A DNA stretch of 64,000 bases from Candidatus Amarolinea dominans (GTDB lineage Bacteria > Chloroflexota > Anaerolineae > SSC4 > Amarolineaceae), in the NCBI GenBank assembly GCA_016719785.1, contig JADJYJ010000031.1, forward strand, positions 282,630-346,629, given 5' to 3'. Made by a program: the position numbers and the translations under genes. Of this stretch, positions 16,732-25,851 are shown piece after piece. The notes under the pieces were generated by a model, which saw only the letters and a list, made by a program, of their open reading frames with translations, had not been told where the DNA came from and did not search any database. The stretch's first letter is position 1; each line of letters begins with the position of its first letter.

Positions 16732-17988
16732 ATGCTGCTTGATCAATTGACCCGGCGTGAGGCCCTGCAAAAAACGGGTATCCTGAGCCTGAGCGCCCTG
16801 ACCTGGCCGGCGTGGATGCCGCGCGTGGCGCTGCGCAGCCCTGCGGCCGCATCCACAGGCGATGTCCTCGTCGTCGTCTTCATGCGCGGCGGCCTGGATG
16901 GCCTGAACGTCCTGGTGCCCTATGGCGCCCCAGAATACTACACCCAACGGGAGTCCATCGCGATTTCTGAGCCAAAAGCAGGCCAGGACAAGAGCGCGCT
17001 GGACCTGGACGGCTTCTTTGGCCTGAACCCAACGTGCAAGGCGCTGCACGATCTCTACACGCACAAGGTCCTGGCAGCCGTACACGCCGTCGGCTCACCC
17101 GATCCCACCCATTCCCACTTCGAGGCCATGGACTACATGGAACGCGGCACCCCCGGCGAGAAAGCCATTCCCACCGGTTGGATTGGCCGTCATCTGCAGG
17201 TCAAAGCGGCCGACAAGCAGTCGCCCTTCCGCGCCGTCGGTTTTGGCGCCCTGCTGCAGCCCAGCCTGCGCGGCCCCATTCCGGCCGTGGCCCTGCAATC
17301 CATCGCCGATTTTCACCTGCGCAGCCGGCGCCAGGAGCTGGATAAAATTCAGGCAACCATCGCCGCGCTGTACGCAGGGGATGATCTGATGGCCAGCCAG
17401 GGGCAGCAGACCCTCAGCGCGGTGCAGCAGTTGACCCAGATTGCCGACAGCACCTATGAGCCGGCACCCGGGGCGAAGTATCCGCAGAGTTCGCTGGGGC
17501 GTTCACTGAAAGCCACCGCCCAACTCATCAAAGCTGACATTGGGCTTGAGGTGGCCTGTGCAGATATTGGCGGCTTCGACACGCACGCCGATCAGGGCGG
17601 GGCTGACGGCCATTTTTCCTTCCTGTTGGGCCATTTTGCCGATGCGCTGCATGCGTTCTACACCGATCTGCAAGACCGGATGGGGCACATCACCCTGGTA
17701 ACGATGACCGAATTTGGGCGTCGCCTGCGCGAGAACTCATCCGCTGGCACCGATCATGGGCATGGCAGTATCATGTTTGTGTTGGGCGGCAATGTCAACG
17801 GCGGCAAGGTGTACACACGCTGGCCCGGCCTGAGTCAAGATGAGTTGTACGGCCCGGGTGATTTGGCCGTTACCACCGATTTTCGCGATGTCATCGGCGA
17901 AATTGTGCAGAAACGTCTGGGAAATTCCAACCTGGCGGCTGTTTTTCCGCACTACAGCGATTTTCACATGCACGGTCTGCTGCGGTAA
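16732..17988 (+). CDS. DUF1501 family protein (sulfatase-like fold), Tat-type N-terminus
   Basis: 418 residues from ATG 16732 (GAGGTGA 5 bp upstream); an ATG at 16717 overlapping the DUF1800 stop is the alternative. The N-terminus has LTRREALQKTGILSLSAL, a Tat-like signal. Conserved DUF1501 segments are VVVFMRGGLDGLNVLVPYG, the DPTHSHFEAMDYME motif, GGFDTHADQGG, MTEFGRRLRENSSAGTDHGHG and the C-terminal DFRDVIGEIV. Family members resemble alkaline phosphatase/sulfatase-fold hydrolases with metal-binding Asp and His residues (FDTH, TDHGHG). Co-transcribed with DUF1800. Confidence 0.85.
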   Translation: MLLDQLTRREALQKTGILSLSALTWPAWMPRVALRSPAAASTGDVLVVVFMRGGLDGLNVLVPYGAPEYYTQRESIAISEPKAGQDKSALDLDGFFGLNPTCKALHDLYTHKVLAAVHAVGSPDPTHSHFEAMDYMERGTPGEKAIPTGWIGRHLQVKAADKQSPFRAVGFGALLQPSLRGPIPAVALQSIADFHLRSRRQELDKIQATIAALYAGDDLMASQGQQTLSAVQQLTQIADSTYEPAPGAKYPQSSLGRSLKATAQLIKADIGLEVACADIGGFDTHADQGGADGHFSFLLGHFADALHAFYTDLQDRMGHITLVTMTEFGRRLRENSSAGTDHGHGSIMFVLGGNVNGGKVYTRWPGLSQDELYGPGDLAVTTDFRDVIGEIVQKRLGNSNLAAVFPHYSDFHMHGLLR

Positions 17989-18075
17989 AAGGCAGCGCGG
18001 CCTGAGCTGCCCGGAGCGTAAAGTCGCCTGTCCAGAATCGTCACGTTATCGTCACGTAGCGACAACGAGCGATTC

Positions 18076-18104
18076 TTGCGTTTAGGCGGGTTTTGCGCTA
18101 TGAT
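18076..18104 (+). promoter_or_regulatory. Promoter of the LysM gene
   Basis: TTGCGT (18076-18081), 17-bp spacer, TATGAT (18099-18104); about 90 bp upstream of the start codon. Confidence 0.55.
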
Positions 18105-18200
18105 TTCGTTGATTGTACGTGTTGCTCAGAATTGGATCGCTGGAAATTTCATTCCTTTAGTAAGACCCGCCTGCTTTTGGTGTGAATGAGGAGGAATGCC

Positions 18201-18560
18201 GTGAAGCCCACCCGAAATCATCTTGTATCCTTGTTGATCGCCGTCATGATCGTCGGTGTGCAATTCGCCTGGCATACCACGGAAGCGCAAGCCAGCTCTG
18301 CCTCCGCTGGAACTGGCCCCACTACCTACTTTGTCAAGAAGGGCGATACTCTGACGAGCATCGCGAAGCGTTATGGCGTCACCATCCAGGCCATTGCGAA
18401 GTTGAATGGCATCAAGAGCACCAGCAAGATCCTTGTTGGGCAAAAGCTGCGCATTCCGAGCAAGACACCCGTAGCCACCCCGATGCCACTTGCCACCTCT
18501 GTCCCGGCGGCAACACGAGAGCTACCCTCCGTCTTGCCAACCGGGCGCCCCAACAATTGA
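18201..18560 (+). CDS. Secreted LysM domain protein
   Basis: 119 residues from GTG 18201, which has AGGAGG 7-8 bp upstream; an in-frame ATG at 18186 precedes that ribosome site. A signal peptide (LVSLLIAVMIVGVQFAW, cut near AQA) leads to one LysM domain (YFVKKGDTLTSIAKRYGV ... GQKLRIP, about residues 41-87), which binds peptidoglycan or related glycans, and a low-complexity Pro/Thr/Ala tail. It has its own promoter and a strong terminator, so it is a single-gene unit. Confidence 0.85.
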   Translation: MKPTRNHLVSLLIAVMIVGVQFAWHTTEAQASSASAGTGPTTYFVKKGDTLTSIAKRYGVTIQAIAKLNGIKSTSKILVGQKLRIPSKTPVATPMPLATSVPAATRELPSVLPTGRPNN

Positions 18561-18587
18561 TTGATCCATAGACAGCGCTGTGATTGC

Positions 18588-18620
18588 AAAGACCGCTCCA
18601 TGCGTCGGAGCGGTCTTTTT
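18588..18620 (+). terminator. Intrinsic terminator after the LysM gene
   Basis: AAAGACCGCTCC at 18588-18599 pairs with GGAGCGGTCTTT at 18607-18618, followed by T residues; a 12-bp perfect stem with a 7-base loop. Confidence 0.9.
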
Positions 18621-18688
18621 CGTCTGCGTCAACGGCCACGGGGCAGAGGGTCTGTTGTTTGAGCCATGGTTTCTGCATAAGTATTACC

Positions 18689-19879
18689 TCACTCCATCTC
18701 TGGCGAGCCGGGCCACAGGTTCTCGATCTTGATCGGATTTCCGTTGACGAAGACCCGCGTCCCCTTCCAGGTATGCACCCGGTCGAAGAGGACCCAAAAC
18801 CGGTTCATATCCCGACGCTGATACACATTGCGGTAGACGATCTCGCGGTTTTCATCCAGAAGCTTGATGAAACCAGGGTGACGGCGGGCCAGGGTCACAG
18901 TTGAGTTCAGCTTTTCGGACGCTGATTCGCCAAATTCCAGCACCACATACCAGCCGCGGTCCGCCCAGGCTGTGGCGGCCGGGGTAACAACCCGCGGGCG
19001 CTCCGTGAAGTGCCCGCCCAGTTGTGCGCTGCGCTCCGCGGCCTGCAGAAGATCGTTCATCGCCCGTTCGAAGCCAGGGTTGCTGCACATATCAATCGCC
19101 TGCACGCTAAAACACAAGCTGGGATTGATGAGTTGAATCTGCATGGGGCGCTGTTCGGCGCGCAGGGCGCTGACTTGTTGGTTCAGCCAGGTGTGGCCGG
19201 TCGCGGCCAGCTCTGCGGTCACGGCTTGCTCCACCTCTTGTGGATGCTGGCGCGCCCAGGTGCTCCAGTTGTAGCGAAAGAAGCGCCCCAGGCCCAGGGC
19301 TTGACCGGCGCTCAAGGGCACGCCCAGTTCGTTCTGCAAAGAGAGCAGCATCCCCATTTGCCACGATCCCAGGCTGCCCTGATTGACGACCCATGCGAAC
19401 AACTCAGCCTGACGATAGAGCCAGGCGCCGATGGCCAGACCGTAAGCCACAAACTCACGCACAGACAGGGCGCGGTGGTGCTCCAACAGCCAGCGCATCT
19501 CCTGCAGCGCAGCCAACGCGTGCGTGTCGAACAGCGCTGTTTCCAGTTGTTGCACATAGAGCACGGTGTAGCCGACAGGCAGATGCCCCTCGTGCGTGCG
19601 CAGCCAGTTCCAAAAAAACCAGCGCTGCTCTGCCGAAAGATTGTGGAACGCGGGCCGATAGCTTGGTTCCGGCACGGCATGTCCGCCACTCGGCGCCTGC
19701 AAGGGTAAGTCAGGGTCAATCATGCTCAGGTCAGGCCCGATCGTATCCAGCAGCATAATGGCAGAGCGATGCTCACGCCACGCGTGACGCAATTGCTGAG
19801 CGGCCGTCAGGTGACGCCCCTTGAAGCGCAAGAAAGGCAGCGCGAGTTCGTCCCACGGTGTGCGAGTCTGGTTTGGCAT
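18689..19879 (-). CDS. TerB N-terminal-domain-like protein
   Basis: 396 residues. The segment YRPAFHNLSAEQRWFFWNW with PVGYTVLYVQQLETALF (about residues 73-118) resembles the TerB_N domain that precedes tellurite-resistance-like TerB modules in large regulatory or conflict-associated proteins. A helical middle (residues 120-270) and a C-terminal strand-rich part (VVLEFGESASEKLNSTVTLA) follow; I do not recognise a TerB or TerB_C domain with certainty. No signal peptide or membrane segment, so cytosolic. The assignment is tentative. Confidence 0.5.
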   Translation of the reverse strand: MPNQTRTPWDELALPFLRFKGRHLTAAQQLRHAWREHRSAIMLLDTIGPDLSMIDPDLPLQAPSGGHAVPEPSYRPAFHNLSAEQRWFFWNWLRTHEGHLPVGYTVLYVQQLETALFDTHALAALQEMRWLLEHHRALSVREFVAYGLAIGAWLYRQAELFAWVVNQGSLGSWQMGMLLSLQNELGVPLSAGQALGLGRFFRYNWSTWARQHPQEVEQAVTAELAATGHTWLNQQVSALRAEQRPMQIQLINPSLCFSVQAIDMCSNPGFERAMNDLLQAAERSAQLGGHFTERPRVVTPAATAWADRGWYVVLEFGESASEKLNSTVTLARRHPGFIKLLDENREIVYRNVYQRRDMNRFWVLFDRVHTWKGTRVFVNGNPIKIENLWPGSPEME

Positions 19880-20033
19880 GACCTGAGTATAGCACGACCG
19901 GCAGTCAGCAGCAAGGGCCGGTGTCCGCAGGGCTTACATGTCGCGTCGCGCCATGCCAGCTTGACACCAGGGGCCGGGCGGCGTATCATAAAACTGTGAC
20001 TTCTTGCGTAGTTTGCCTGAGGGAGGAAACATC

Positions 20034-20651
20034 ATGTACGTGCGTAATCTGATGAGCCAGCCGGTCATTACTGCGACGACAGACACCGGCGCGGGCCTGG
20101 CCCTGCAACTGATGCGTGAAAAAATCATCCGCCGCCTGCCCATTGTAGACAACGAAGGACGCCTGGTCGGCATCGTGAACGACCGCAGCCTGCTGCGTCT
20201 GCTGGCAGAGCCGCGACGTCATCGCAGCGACCCCCTGCCAACGGTTGGCCGCGTCATGTCGGCCCCGGTGTTTACGGTGACACCAGACCTGCCGCTGGAG
20301 GAGGCCGCCTCGCTCATGGCTGACAAACGCGTGGGCGCTCTGCTGGTGGTGGAAGACGAGAAACCAATCGGTATCTTGACCGACCGCGATCTGTACCGCG
20401 TGTTTTTTGATCTGTTGGGCGGTCGCGATCCCGGACTGCGGGTCACACTGCGGGCGCCCGCCAACGTTGATATTCTGGCCGATGTCGCGATTGCCGTTTC
20501 CAACGCCGGCGGCGCGCTGCGCAGTTTTGGCAGTGTCACCCATCAGGATGAAACGCTCATGGTGTTGAAGGTCAAATATATCAACGAGGATGAACTACGC
20601 ATGCTCCTGCGCGATTTCTCGGTGGAGATCGAGAGTGTGCGCCAGGCCTGA
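20034..20651 (+). CDS. CBS-pair protein with C-terminal ACT-like domain
   Basis: 205 residues from ATG 20034 (GGGAGG upstream). Two CBS motifs: VRNLMSQPVITATTDT ... RRLPIVDNEGRLVGIVNDRSLL (about 3-60) and VGRVMSAPVFTVTPDL ... GALLVVEDEKPIGILTDRDLY (about 72-123). The last 70 residues (RVTLRAPANVDILADVAIAV ... SFGSVTHQDETLMVLKV) look like an ACT-type ligand-binding domain, as in AcuB-like proteins. Such proteins bind adenine nucleotides or amino acids and regulate partners; the partner here is unknown. Confidence 0.8.
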   Translation: MYVRNLMSQPVITATTDTGAGLALQLMREKIIRRLPIVDNEGRLVGIVNDRSLLRLLAEPRRHRSDPLPTVGRVMSAPVFTVTPDLPLEEAASLMADKRVGALLVVEDEKPIGILTDRDLYRVFFDLLGGRDPGLRVTLRAPANVDILADVAIAVSNAGGALRSFGSVTHQDETLMVLKVKYINEDELRMLLRDFSVEIESVRQA

Positions 20652-20686
20652 AAAACCAGGAGGGGGCGTCAGCAACGCCCCCTCCT
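20652..20686 (-). terminator. Terminator of the glgB operon
   Basis: Stem AGGAGGGGGCGT/ACGCCCCCTCCT (20658-20669 with 20675-20686). Read on the minus strand it is followed by GGTTTTT, as expected for an intrinsic terminator of the minus-strand operon; the convergent CBS gene ends right beside it and may use the same stem. Confidence 0.75.
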
Positions 20687-20698
20687 GTGGCGCCGGCG

Positions 20699-21100
20699 CT
20701 AATCTTCGGCCAGTTGGCCCGGCATTTCCACCCGCACAATGTCTCCGTGCAGGTTGATGATGACACGAAAGCCCAACATCCCCAGCCATGATTTGGTCTC
20801 GTCGGGCAGGGTGTGATCGAGCACCTGGTCCATGTTCTTGATCGAAGCGTCCACGGCCGCTTTGGTAAACAGGTCATCGCGCCCCAGCATCTGCAAGGCG
20901 CTGCTGACGGCGAGGTCGTGATGGGCCTCGATTTCGTCCCGCAGCATGTGCAACACCTGCTGATCTACCTGGCGCGCCGCGATGTGGCGTCGAAAACCTG
21001 CATCGAGCACCACATAGAAGGCCTCATCCCCAATGACGACCGCGTCCACCGGCCGGCCATCTTCATCCTGAATCAAGCCGGCAAAAAATGCGCCAGGCAT
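20699..21100 (-). CDS. Hypothetical protein downstream of glgB
   Basis: 133 residues, ATG 21100 with GAAAGGAGAACG just upstream. The N-terminal half has DGRPVDAVVIGDEAFYVVLDAGFRRHI (PRC-barrel-like in look, but not certain), the second half is mostly helical with a terminal strand FRVIINLHGDIVRVEMPGQ. No family recognised. It is 24 bp downstream of glgB and ahead of a strong terminator, so it is co-expressed with glycogen branching enzyme. Confidence 0.6.
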   Translation of the reverse strand: MPGAFFAGLIQDEDGRPVDAVVIGDEAFYVVLDAGFRRHIAARQVDQQVLHMLRDEIEAHHDLAVSSALQMLGRDDLFTKAAVDASIKNMDQVLDHTLPDETKSWLGMLGFRVIINLHGDIVRVEMPGQLAED

Positions 21101-21124
21101 AGATCGTTCTCCTTTCGTAACTGC

Positions 21125-23365
21125 TCAGGCATCCGGCGCGCTGATGACCGGTTCTTGTGCAGGCGTCTTGAGGATGACCACACCCAGCGGCGGAATGGTC
21201 AACAAGACAGAGTGCGGGCGCTTGTCCCACGCTATTGGATCCGAGGGCACGCCGCCATTGTTGCCCACATTGCTGCCACCGTACGGGACGGCATCAGAGT
21301 TGAAAACCTCGGTATAGAAGCCCGCAAACGGCACACCAACCCGGTACCCGCTGCGGGGCACCGGCGCGAAGTTACAGACAACTACCAGACGCTGATTGGA
21401 ATCTGCCGCGCGGCGCTCGAAGGCAATGATGGATTTGTCTATATCGTGAAAGTTGATCCACTCGAAGCCTTCCCACGAAAAATCTACCTGGTGCATGGCC
21501 GGCTCTGATTGGTAAAGATGATTCAAGTCGGCCACAAACTGTTGCAGTTGTTTGTGCAAGCCGGACTCGGCCAGGTGCCAATCAAGACTGTGATCGTGGT
21601 CCCACTCGTGCCATTGGCCAAACTCACCGCCCATGAAGAGCAGCTTCTTGCCGGGATGGGTGTACATGTACGCGTAGAGTGCGCGCAGGCTGGCGAATCG
21701 TTGCCAATCATCGCCTGGCATCTTGGTCACCATGGCTTTTTTCAGATGTACCACTTCGTCGTGCGAGAAGGGCAGGATGAAATTCTCACTAAAGGCGTAC
21801 ATCAAAGAAAAAGTGATGCTGTGGTGGTGGAAGCGCCGGAAGACGGCGTCCATCTCCATGTAGTCGAGCATGTCGTGCATCCAGCCCATGTTCCACTTGA
21901 GATCGAAGCCGAGACCGCCCACGTAACCGGGCCGGGTGACCAGCGGCCATGAGGTTGACTCCTCGGCCATGGTCAAGACATCCGGGAATTCCTTGTGGAC
22001 CTGCTCGTTGAAGCGACGGATGAAATCAACCGCTTCCAGATTCTCGCGCCCACCATATTGATTGGGAAGCCAGTCGCCCCCCTCCCGGCCGTAGTCCAGG
22101 TAGAGCATCGAAGCCACCGCGTCCACGCGCAACCCGTCAATGTGATATTTGTCCAGCCAGTAGAGCGCGTTGGAGATGAGAAAATTGCGCACCTCGTTGC
22201 GCCCAAAGTTGAAGATATTAGTGCCCCACTGCGCGTGTTCGCCCCGCCGCGGGTCCGCATGCTCGTACAGGTGCGTCCCGTCGAAATAAGCCAGGCCATG
22301 CGAATCTTTGGGGAAGTGAGCCGGCACCCAGTCCAGGATGACGCCGATCCCGTTTTGATGCAGATGATCTACAAAATACATGAAGTCGGTCGGCGTACCA
22401 AAACGGCTGGTCGGCGCAAAATAGCCGACGACCTGGTAGCCCCACGAGCCATCGAAGGGGTGTTCGGCCACAGGCAGCAGTTCGATATGGGTGTAGCCAA
22501 GTTTCTTGACATACGCCGCCAGCTTATGCGCCAGGTCGCGATAGTTCAGGAAATCGTTAGTCTCCGGCGCGCGCTGCCACGAGCCCAGGTGTACTTCATA
22601 GATGGACATGGGGGCGGTCAAGGCGTTGTGCTGGCGGCGGTTGGCCGCCCAGTCGTCATCACCCCATTCGTAATGCTCAATGTCGAATACGACTGAGCCG
22701 GTGTTGGGGCGCCGTTCCGCGTAAACGCCGTACGGGTCCGACTTATCGCCGGTGAAGCCCATGTAGCGGGACTTGATCTCGTATTTGTAGACCTCGCCTT
22801 GCACCAGGCCAGGCACGAACAACTCCCACACGCCCAACTGCCCCCGCAGTTGCAGCGGGTGAGTTCGTCCGTCCCACTGGTTGAAATTGCCCTTGACGCT
22901 GACCCGTTCGGCATTGGGCGCCCAGACCGCAAAATGCACGCCTTGCACACCAGCCACTGTGCGCAGATGGGCGCCCAGCTTCTCGTACGTCCGAAAATGC
23001 GTGCCCTCGCCCAACAAGTGCAGATCGAACTCCGTCAGTTGCAGAGGGTACGCGTACGGGTCCTCGATGTCCACCTCACTGCCATCGTGGCCGACCAGGT
23101 GCAGATAATAAGGAAAAATCTCCGCGCTATCTGCAAACACGGCCTCGAAGAAGCCGACGTCGTTCAGTTTCTGCATCGCCGTGCTCTGCGTGGGGTCGTC
23201 TTTGGCAACCACCCACACCTGCGCCTCCAGCGGGCGGAAGGCGCGAATGGCCACCGCCTGACGCCCAGCGCCCAGGTCCTGCACGTGAGGCCCCAGCACG
23301 TCCAGCGGTGCGCCATGATAAGCAAACACAATCGCATCTATTTCGCCGTCCAATACGGTTTTCAT
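21125..23365 (-). CDS. glgB: 1,4-alpha-glucan branching enzyme (GH13)
   Basis: 746 residues, a usual length for two-N-domain GlgB. An N1 domain (residues 1-110), the CBM48-type N2 domain (YEKLGAHLRTVAGVQGVHFAVWAPNAERVSV region, about 125-230), the catalytic barrel and the C-terminal domain are all present. Catalytic residues: Asp nucleophile in GLRVDAVASMLYLDYGR (near residue 412), acid-base Glu in TMAEESTSW (near 467) and the transition-state Asp in FSHDEVVH (near 534). It forms alpha-1,6 branches in glycogen. No other glycogen gene is in the window. Confidence 0.95.
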   Translation of the reverse strand: MKTVLDGEIDAIVFAYHGAPLDVLGPHVQDLGAGRQAVAIRAFRPLEAQVWVVAKDDPTQSTAMQKLNDVGFFEAVFADSAEIFPYYLHLVGHDGSEVDIEDPYAYPLQLTEFDLHLLGEGTHFRTYEKLGAHLRTVAGVQGVHFAVWAPNAERVSVKGNFNQWDGRTHPLQLRGQLGVWELFVPGLVQGEVYKYEIKSRYMGFTGDKSDPYGVYAERRPNTGSVVFDIEHYEWGDDDWAANRRQHNALTAPMSIYEVHLGSWQRAPETNDFLNYRDLAHKLAAYVKKLGYTHIELLPVAEHPFDGSWGYQVVGYFAPTSRFGTPTDFMYFVDHLHQNGIGVILDWVPAHFPKDSHGLAYFDGTHLYEHADPRRGEHAQWGTNIFNFGRNEVRNFLISNALYWLDKYHIDGLRVDAVASMLYLDYGREGGDWLPNQYGGRENLEAVDFIRRFNEQVHKEFPDVLTMAEESTSWPLVTRPGYVGGLGFDLKWNMGWMHDMLDYMEMDAVFRRFHHHSITFSLMYAFSENFILPFSHDEVVHLKKAMVTKMPGDDWQRFASLRALYAYMYTHPGKKLLFMGGEFGQWHEWDHDHSLDWHLAESGLHKQLQQFVADLNHLYQSEPAMHQVDFSWEGFEWINFHDIDKSIIAFERRAADSNQRLVVVCNFAPVPRSGYRVGVPFAGFYTEVFNSDAVPYGGSNVGNNGGVPSDPIAWDKRPHSVLLTIPPLGVVILKTPAQEPVISAPDA

Positions 23366-23465
23366 GATTCTGTTTCGTCTCCTCTCATCACCCTTTTGCC
23401 AGGCGGTGACGTGTTGCGTCCTGAGTCATTGTACCCGATTTTCGCGTCCCCTTCAACTCAGTCGT

Positions 23466-23494
23466 TTGCCGCGCATAATCGCCTGTGTTATACT
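23466..23494 (+). promoter_or_regulatory. Promoter of the membrane glycosyltransferase-like gene
   Basis: TTGCCG (23466-23471), 17-bp spacer, TATACT (23489-23494), divergent from glgB. Confidence 0.55.
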
Positions 23495-23535
23495 GCGCCA
23501 ACCGAGCTGCGGTGCCTGTCTGCGCAGGCAAATCT

Positions 23536-24993
23536 ATGGGGGATGCGCGAAGCCACTTGAAGAAGCAGACCATGCTTTGGCACAGAGCCATTGTGCTGAC
23601 CTACCTGGTCATTGGCGTTCTGTTTGCGGTCTACACCCCAGCCTGGCAGGCGCCGGATGAGCCGGCCCATTACAACTACATCCACATTGTGGCCACGCAG
23701 GGCGTGCTGCCGGTTCTGCAGGCCGGCGATTACAACCAGGCCGAGCAGACCGCGGCAATCGTCGCCCGCTTTGGTCCCGGCACTTCCATCGAGGCTTTCC
23801 GCTACGAATTCCATCAGCCGCCGCTCTATTACGTCCTGGCTGCGCCGCTCTTTCGCCTGACCGGCGGCGCCCTGCTGCCGTTACGCCTGTTCTCCGTTTT
23901 CCTGGGTGGATTGCTCTTGTTGGTGGTCCACCGCGCCGCCATGCTGATCGTGCGCCCGGCCATCGCCCTGGGCGCCATGGCCTTCGTCGCCTTCTTGCCC
24001 ATGCACATCGCCATGCTGGCCGCGGTCAACAACGACAGCCTGGCGGAGCTGTTGATTGCCATCATGCTCTGGCAATGCCTGCGCCTGTTGATCCGCCCCG
24101 CGCCAGGGACGCTGTGGCCCTGGCTGTGGCTGGGCATCGTCACCGGCCTGGGGCTGATCACCAAGAGCACCGTCTACGCCATGCTGCCCCTGCTTGGGGT
24201 GACGCTGCTGCTGGCCTGGCGTGATAGTCATCGTCATGATCCAACCTGGCGCCGGGCTGCCAGCCTGACCTTCGCTGTGACGCTGCCGCTGCTCCTGCTG
24301 GCGCTGCCCTGGTGGGTGCGCAACCTGGCCGTTTATGGCGGCGCCGACTTCCTCGGCCTCAACCGGCACGAGGACATCGTGCTCGGACAACTGCGCACGA
24401 GTGAATTTCTCGCGCAGGAGGGTTGGGTCAGCCTGGGCACGCGTTTCGTCACCTGGACGTTCCGCTCCTTCTGGGGTCAATTTGGCTGGATGAGCGTCCT
24501 GCTTGATGACCGTATCTACACCGCGCTGCTCATCCTCAGCCTGGCGGCCGGCGTAGGCGCAGGCTGGGCGCTGTGGCGGGCGTGGCCGCAGCGCGTTCAC
24601 CGCCGCGGCCTGTTGATCCTGGCTCTCGCCATGCTGGGCGCCGCAGGCGGCTATCTCTGGTACAACCTGGGCTTCGTACAGCACCAGGGGCGCTATCTCT
24701 TCTCCGCGCTGCTGCCGGCGGCGTTGGGCCTGAGCGCAGGACTGGCCGCGCTGGCGCAACCCAGCGCCAGTCGCACAGCGGCCGCCCTGGCCGCGGGTGG
24801 CCTGCTCCTGAGTCTGGCCGTGGCGCCTGGCCGTTGGACGCTGCTGCTGTGGGCGGCGGCGGTCATTTTGCTGGCGCTGCTGCCCCGCCTGCAACGCTGG
24901 CACGGTCTGCTCTACCGCGGCGTGTTCGTCGGTCTGGCCGGGCTGTGCCTTGTCAGCCTCTTCTGGTTCATCATGCCACAGCTACAGCTCTGA
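23536..24993 (+). CDS. Polytopic membrane protein, GT39/DUF2142-like glycosyltransferase
   Basis: About 485 residues from ATG 23536; ATG 23572 (MLWHRAIVLTYLV) is equally possible given a predicted transcript start near 23501. After the first membrane helix comes WQAPDEPAHYNYIHIVATQG, the acidic luminal loop typical of GT39/ArnT and DUF2142 membrane glycosyltransferases, then FHQPPLYYVLAAPLF and about ten further membrane helices. Such enzymes use polyprenyl-linked sugars. The last gene region is Ala/Leu-rich. The hexapeptide acyltransferase gene follows convergently after 7 bp. Confidence 0.65.
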   Translation: MGDARSHLKKQTMLWHRAIVLTYLVIGVLFAVYTPAWQAPDEPAHYNYIHIVATQGVLPVLQAGDYNQAEQTAAIVARFGPGTSIEAFRYEFHQPPLYYVLAAPLFRLTGGALLPLRLFSVFLGGLLLLVVHRAAMLIVRPAIALGAMAFVAFLPMHIAMLAAVNNDSLAELLIAIMLWQCLRLLIRPAPGTLWPWLWLGIVTGLGLITKSTVYAMLPLLGVTLLLAWRDSHRHDPTWRRAASLTFAVTLPLLLLALPWWVRNLAVYGGADFLGLNRHEDIVLGQLRTSEFLAQEGWVSLGTRFVTWTFRSFWGQFGWMSVLLDDRIYTALLILSLAAGVGAGWALWRAWPQRVHRRGLLILALAMLGAAGGYLWYNLGFVQHQGRYLFSALLPAALGLSAGLAALAQPSASRTAAALAAGGLLLSLAVAPGRWTLLLWAAAVILLALLPRLQRWHGLLYRGVFVGLAGLCLVSLFWFIMPQLQL

Positions 24994-25000
24994 GGATGCG

Positions 25001-25678
25001 CTACGACGGCCGACTGCCAACGACCCGCGCCGGCACGCCCACCGCAATCGCGTAGGGCGGCACGTCACCGGTGACCACCGCGCCGGCGCCAATCACCGCG
25101 CCGCGGCCGATAGTCACACCATCCAGCACAATCACCCCCAGGCCCAGCCAGGCATCATCTTCGATCACGATCGGCCCCTTACTAGCCAGCGGTTGATTCT
25201 TGATCGGCTGCGTCCGTTCGGCAAAGGTGTGTTGGTACGGGCTGAACGCACACTGCGGCGCAATTTGCACCTGGTTGCCGATGCGCAGATCGGCCACAAA
25301 GCCCTTGAGATTGCAGGCGCCCTGGATGTGGCTATCGCGGCCGATGACCACGCTGCCGCCGGCGCCGATCTCGATGACGGTGCCACGGTGCAGCGAGGAA
25401 AATTCGCCCACTTCGACCCGGCCCCCGTCATCGTGCGCGTAAATGGTCACGTCGTCATCAATGAAAGCATGGCGCCCCACGCGTAGATCAGCACAGCGAA
25501 TCTGCGCCAGCGGCGAGATGAAGGGCCGCGGCGTCAGGTTGGCGAGCAGTTTGCGGTCCTTGTACACGCCGCCCAACAGCCAGACCGCCAGCCGCGTCGC
25601 CAGGCGGCCGCCGCCGGTTGGCCCGGAAACAGCCATCAGCCTGCGCAGCATCGGTTCCTTCACGCGCCAGGGTAACAA
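25001..25678 (-). CDS. Left-handed beta-helix (hexapeptide) acyltransferase
   Basis: 225 residues, start TTG 25678 with AAGGAG 8 bp upstream. Hexapeptide repeats run from about residue 55 (ISPLAQIRCADLRVGRHAFI) to the end, finishing with the classic GLGVIVLDGVTIGRGAVIGAGAVV coil and a terminal IAVGVPARVVG. A loop with SPYQHTF may hold the catalytic His. Acts on sugars or other amines/hydroxyls with an acyl-CoA; the substrate is unknown, possibly a cell-envelope glycan given the neighbouring membrane glycosyltransferase. Confidence 0.85.
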   Translation of the reverse strand: MLPWRVKEPMLRRLMAVSGPTGGGRLATRLAVWLLGGVYKDRKLLANLTPRPFISPLAQIRCADLRVGRHAFIDDDVTIYAHDDGGRVEVGEFSSLHRGTVIEIGAGGSVVIGRDSHIQGACNLKGFVADLRIGNQVQIAPQCAFSPYQHTFAERTQPIKNQPLASKGPIVIEDDAWLGLGVIVLDGVTIGRGAVIGAGAVVTGDVPPYAIAVGVPARVVGSRPS

Positions 25679-25703
25679 AGCGTCCTCTCCTTGTAGATCG
25701 TTC

Positions 25704-25850
25704 GCGCCGCAAGCCGTAGGTCACGCCTCCGGCGTGACAACGCCGTCCGCGGCAAATCATGCTTCGGTGCGCCAACGCCGCAACCCGTAGGCTTGCATTA
25801 CAACCCTTGCGTCCCTGCGCCGTGGCGTCCCTGCGTTGAAATCCGCACCC
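25704..25850. repeat. Dispersed non-coding repeat, copy 1
   Basis: About 147 bp beginning near the GTAGGTCACGCCTCCGGCGT hairpin. It is closely similar to 29716-29843. It contains small hairpins (CACGCCTCCGGCGTG) and the phrase GTGCGCCAACGCCGCAA. No coding capacity. Confidence 0.7.
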
Positions 25851-25851
25851 A